NCBI GenBank assembly: GCA_002298665.1
Contig: DBKW01000062.1
Coordinates: 5,288-13,346 of the forward strand
Source of the DNA: Verrucomicrobia bacterium UBA740
GTDB taxonomy: Bacteria; Verrucomicrobiota; Kiritimatiellia; RFP12; UBA1067
Reading direction: 5' to 3'
Length of the DNA stretch: 8,059 nucleotides
Below, piece by piece: positions 5,790-8,059 of the stretch (the stretch's first letter is position 1; every line of letters begins with the position of its first letter). The position numbers and the translations under genes are program-made. The notes beneath the pieces were generated by a model, which saw only the letters and a program-made list of their open reading frames with translations, did not search any database and was not told the DNA's origin.

Positions 5790-7705
5790 TCGTTCTCCTC
5801 TCCGTGCGAAGACGGATCTTCCCCCCCGCCGCCAAACCACGACCCCAGCCTGTCCATCGGACTGATGTACTCCCACTTCGGATCGTGCGCCGAACCCACC
5901 ACGTGGAATTCCAGCAGCAGCTTCGTCAGCATCCATGTGACGGGGCTTACGAGCACGCTGACGATTGGCGCATTCTGGAAGAGGCACGCCCGGGCGTGGA
6001 AATCGAGCTTGTCTCGGGCGATGTCATACGTCCCCTGCGCCTCCACCGTGACAAGCCCGCCCGAAACGACGACGTTCGTCGTCGCCAGAATCCCGTTCTC
6101 GACGACGAAATCGCCCGAGGCGTCCGACAGGTTCGTCAGATAGTCCACGCCCGGCACGTGTGTCGCCAGCTCCTTGGTAAGGCCGGCAAACAGCCGCAAT
6201 TGCGCCAAATGCCCGTTCATGACCTTCAAACTGCCGCGCCCGTCGAGCTGCGAGAGAACATTCGTGCCGAGCGGACCCGAAAACGCCACGTCGGCGTCCA
6301 CGCGCCCCCGCCGGTCGGCCACCTCGAACTTGAGGAAATCCGCCAATTCCTCCAGCGTGCCCCCGCGATAGTGCGCCTCCATGTCGAAACGCGCCTTGGC
6401 CGCATCGAAATCCGTCAAATGCAGCGTGCTCTGCCCCGAAATCACGCCGCCTTCCCTGCCCCGCGCCTGAATATCCGTGAACGCGAGCTTATCCCCCGCC
6501 AGACGCCAGTTCAGCGTGAGGTCGCGAAACTGGAAATCGAAAAGCGAACCCGCGGCCAAAGAGGCGAAGCCCCCGAGGTCGTTGTACGCCTTGTCCGCGG
6601 CGCTTGTCCCCGCGCGCCCTACGCAGGTCAGTGTCGGCGCCGCCTTGCACGTCACGTCCGCCACCAGCGCCGGGTCCAGGAAGTCCGTTATCGCCAGGAC
6701 ATCCAGGAAAGGGAAACTGCTGCGCGCGTCGAAGCCCAGCCGGACCACGTTGTCCACCCGGTCCACGGCGACGCGCCCGTCCAGCATGCGCCCTTTCAAA
6801 TCGGCCGCCAGAGGCAACGAGACCCCTACGTGCACATTGCAATTCGTGCCGCGTATCCGCGTCTGCACGGAAATCGTGCCGTCCGCGCGGTCCATCGCGA
6901 CCCCGTTGTACCGTCCCATGGTCGGCTGCAACCGCAGCTCCATGCCGAAATCGCCCTTGCGCAGGTCGACCGTGAAAACGCCCCGCGCGGGGACCGGCGC
7001 GGCAATCTCGGTGAAGGCGTCCATGTACGGGAGCGCGCTCGTGATGTCCAGCCGCTCCACAAAGGGACGTATCTGGCGCTGCGTCGTGAGCCCCTCGACG
7101 GCGATGCGGATCTGCCGCGCGTTCAAATCCACCCGGACATCCCCCTCCAACGCGGTGTTGTACTCCTTGTTGGACCAGCCTATCCGCAAATTCTTCACGA
7201 GCCCCAATTGCGGCGTCAACTCGATACGCCCCGTGACCCGCGTGGGCTCCAGCCCCAGAATCGAAGGACGTATCAGCACGAGATCGAAGGCCGGAAGCCG
7301 CGGCAACGTGAACACAATCCCCGGATCCGGAATCTCGCGGTAGCCCGGCTGATAGTACGAATCGGGCAGCCGCGGATATGTGAGCCCCACCAGCCGCACC
7401 TTCCGCGACAGATGATTGACCGAAATGGACTCCGCACGCACGACTGGCTCGAGCGCGTCTTTCTTGCGCACGTCGTAGATGGCCGGATTCTTCAGCCGCA
7501 CGCCCCGGCGGAAGCCGAACGCGGCCCCGTCGCACCGCAGGACGATGTTCGACGTCGAGTACCGGTCGCAAATCGCGTCCACCCACGAAGTCGGCAAACG
7601 CTCTTCCCGGAAGAAAAGACTGAGGAGGTAGACAAAAAGGGCGATGAAGCCGTACTTCACCGCTCTCATCGCGCCCTTCAAGACACTCTTCAATCCTTGC
7701 CGCAT
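5786..7705 (-). CDS. AsmA-like membrane-anchored envelope protein
   Basis: The product has 639 aa from this ATG; an in-frame ATG at 7726 would add seven residues. I prefer 7705 because 7726 begins one base after the encoded CCA of tRNA-Glu, leaving no room for a ribosome binding site; neither start has a strong one. A basic N-terminus precedes one membrane helix (residues about 18-32, YGFIALFVYLLSLFF). The rest is a long beta-rich region as in AsmA/TamB-type bridge-like lipid-transfer proteins. The best family signal is near the C-terminus (about 489-575): GRGSLKVMNGHL, then LSDASGDFVVENGIL, then a TYDIARDKLDF stretch and VGSAHDPKWEY, the pattern of the AsmA-like C-terminal domain. The tail is Gly- and Glu-rich. 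It is probably inner-membrane anchored with a periplasmic body helping lipid transport or envelope upkeep; this is family inference. It leads the protein part of the operon and overlaps rsmA by 4 nt (ATGA). Confidence 0.83.
   Translation of the reverse strand: MRQGLKSVLKGAMRAVKYGFIALFVYLLSLFFREERLPTSWVDAICDRYSTSNIVLRCDGAAFGFRRGVRLKNPAIYDVRKKDALEPVVRAESISVNHLSRKVRLVGLTYPRLPDSYYQPGYREIPDPGIVFTLPRLPAFDLVLIRPSILGLEPTRVTGRIELTPQLGLVKNLRIGWSNKEYNTALEGDVRVDLNARQIRIAVEGLTTQRQIRPFVERLDITSALPYMDAFTEIAAPVPARGVFTVDLRKGDFGMELRLQPTMGRYNGVAMDRADGTISVQTRIRGTNCNVHVGVSLPLAADLKGRMLDGRVAVDRVDNVVRLGFDARSSFPFLDVLAITDFLDPALVADVTCKAAPTLTCVGRAGTSAADKAYNDLGGFASLAAGSLFDFQFRDLTLNWRLAGDKLAFTDIQARGREGGVISGQSTLHLTDFDAAKARFDMEAHYRGGTLEELADFLKFEVADRRGRVDADVAFSGPLGTNVLSQLDGRGSLKVMNGHLAQLRLFAGLTKELATHVPGVDYLTNLSDASGDFVVENGILATTNVVVSGGLVTVEAQGTYDIARDKLDFHARACLFQNAPIVSVLVSPVTWMLTKLLLEFHVVGSAHDPKWEYISPMDRLGSWFGGGGEDPSSHGEENE
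5795..5800 (-). promoter_or_regulatory. Ribosome binding site that decides the rsmA start
   Basis: The minus strand reads GAGGAG, 5 nt before the ATG at 5789, with a further GGAG just upstream. It favours this start over the in-frame extension to 5987. Confidence 0.75.
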
Positions 7706-7727
7706 CTTTCTTTGCTCACGCTGCATT

Positions 7728-7802
7728 TGGCAGCCCCTAGCGGAGTCGAACCGCTCTTACCTGGATGAGAACCAGGTGTCCTAGCCGATAGACGAAGGGG
7801 CC
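7728..7802 (-). tRNA. tRNA-Glu (anticodon CTC)
   Basis: The cloverleaf reads clearly on the minus strand: acceptor GGCCCCT/AGGGGCT (a G-U first pair, common in tRNA-Glu), anticodon stem CCTGG/CCAGG around loop TTCTCAT giving anticodon CTC, T-arm AGCGG-TTCGACT-CCGCT, discriminator G, and an encoded CCA at 7730-7728. It decodes GAG, fitting the high-GC codon use. It lies 6 nt after tRNA-Leu and directly before the AsmA-like gene. Confidence 0.96.
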
Positions 7803-7808
7803 ACGCAT

Positions 7809-7893
7809 TGGTGCACCCGGTGGGATTTGAACCCACACACCTTGCGGCACCAGAACCTGAATCTGGCGTGTATGCCAATTTCACCACGGGTGC
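7809..7893 (-). tRNA. tRNA-Leu (anticodon CAG)
   Basis: An 85-nt class II tRNA including an encoded CCA (7811-7809). Acceptor GCACCCG/CGGGTGC; anticodon stem CCAGA/TCTGG around loop TTCAGGT giving anticodon CAG; a long variable arm with a GCAA loop; T-arm GTGGG-TTCAAAT-CCCAC; discriminator A. It decodes CUG, the preferred leucine codon at high GC. It is the first gene of the unit, with a strong promoter just upstream. Confidence 0.97.
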
Positions 7894-7904
7894 TACGAGG
7901 ACAT

Positions 7905-7933
7905 ATTATCTCAAATTTGACGCCGAAAGTCAA
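7905..7933 (-). promoter_or_regulatory. Sigma70-type promoter of the tRNA-headed operon
   Basis: On the minus strand TTGACT (7933-7928) and GATAAT (7910-7905) are separated by exactly 17 nt; each matches consensus at 5 of 6 positions. The predicted start near 7898 is only about 5 nt before tRNA-Leu, as expected for a tRNA promoter. The stretch is AT-rich against a GC-rich background. A perfect TTGACA lies 32 nt further upstream (7965-7960), but the hexamer 17 nt after it is not -10-like. Confidence 0.8.
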
Positions 7934-8059
7934 CCCCGTTTTTCATCTTTCTCGAAAATTGTCAACCGTCCAGGCAAACACCCCAGTCCGCGAGCCTTTA
8001 CCCCCACCACCCCCCTCTCTCTTGTTTTAGGCCATAGAACACACAGAGGACGCTTCGCG
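7934..8059. other. Upstream intergenic region, no gene supported
   Basis: This holds the extra TTGACA (7965-7960, minus strand), a C-rich tract at 8001-8015 (runs of 5, 2 and 6 C on the plus strand, so G-rich on the minus strand), and nothing that looks like a gene. On the minus strand a short open stretch from the edge ends in TAA at 8029-8027 and could be the tail of an upstream gene, but ten codons cannot support that. Confidence 0.35.

Noticed and set aside
5790..5987. 66-residue N-terminal extension of RsmA
   Set aside because: It lies inside the AsmA-like gene, matches nothing in the RsmA family, and the ATG at 5789 has a good ribosome binding site and normal family length.
5804..7768. 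654-codon open frame on the plus strand
   Set aside because: It mirrors the AsmA-like gene, runs into tRNA-Glu, and has the biased Arg/Pro/His composition of an antisense shadow.
7690..7887. 65-codon minus-strand frame across both tRNAs
   Set aside because: It is translated straight through tRNA-Leu and tRNA-Glu, a well-known type of spurious tRNA-derived ORF.
8001..8015. G-quadruplex on the minus strand
   Set aside because: The runs are 6, 2 and 5 G with only a distant fourth run, so the usual pattern of four runs of at least three G with short loops is not met.
8027..8059. C-terminus of a minus-strand gene at the right edge
   Set aside because: Only ten codons before a TAA are visible, and another frame is also open there, so no call can be supported.

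Overview
This is a high-GC, gene-dense window, and every gene I can support lies on the minus strand. Read in the direction of transcription (right to left), it runs: sigma70-type promoter, tRNA-Leu(CAG), tRNA-Glu(CTC), an AsmA-like envelope protein, rsmA/ksgA, a eukaryotic-type hexokinase, a SurA-like periplasmic chaperone, a phosphofructokinase of the pyrophosphate-dependent type, and a pseudopilin-like protein with an unusual C-terminus. The protein genes are packed tightly: a 4-nt overlap (AsmA-like/rsmA), a 14-nt overlap (rsmA/hexokinase), and gaps of 18, 25 and 1 nt after that. This looks like one long operon headed by two tRNAs, possibly with an internal promoter before the hexokinase.

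The organism is probably a Gram-negative member of the PVC group (Kiritimatiellota, Lentisphaerota or Verrucomicrobiota). This is inferred from the combination of high GC, an AsmA-like protein and SurA-like chaperone (implying an outer membrane), a hexokinase of the eukaryotic type, a PPi-type phosphofructokinase, and a GspG-like protein. No 16S or other phylogenetic marker settles it.

Layout: 1-191 is non-coding, with a 22-nt-period repeat at the window edge and several small inverted repeats. 192-1556 encodes the pseudopilin-like fusion. 1558-2742 is the phosphofructokinase. 2768-3658 is the SurA-like protein. 3677-4963 is hexokinase. 4950-5789 is rsmA. 5786-7705 is the AsmA-like protein. 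7728-7893 holds the two tRNAs, with their promoter at 7905-7933. 7934-8059 has no gene I can support.

Functionally the unit mixes translation (two tRNAs that read G-ending codons, plus 16S rRNA dimethylation), entry into glycolysis (glucose phosphorylation and fructose-6-phosphate phosphorylation, the latter predicted to use pyrophosphate), and the envelope (AsmA-like, SurA-like and pseudopilin-like proteins). The most unusual item is the last gene, which joins a GspG-like domain, lacking the canonical pilin Glu5, to domains resembling the C-terminal Ig-like region of family 2 glycoside hydrolases. No CRISPR array, insertion sequence, integrase or obvious defence locus is visible.
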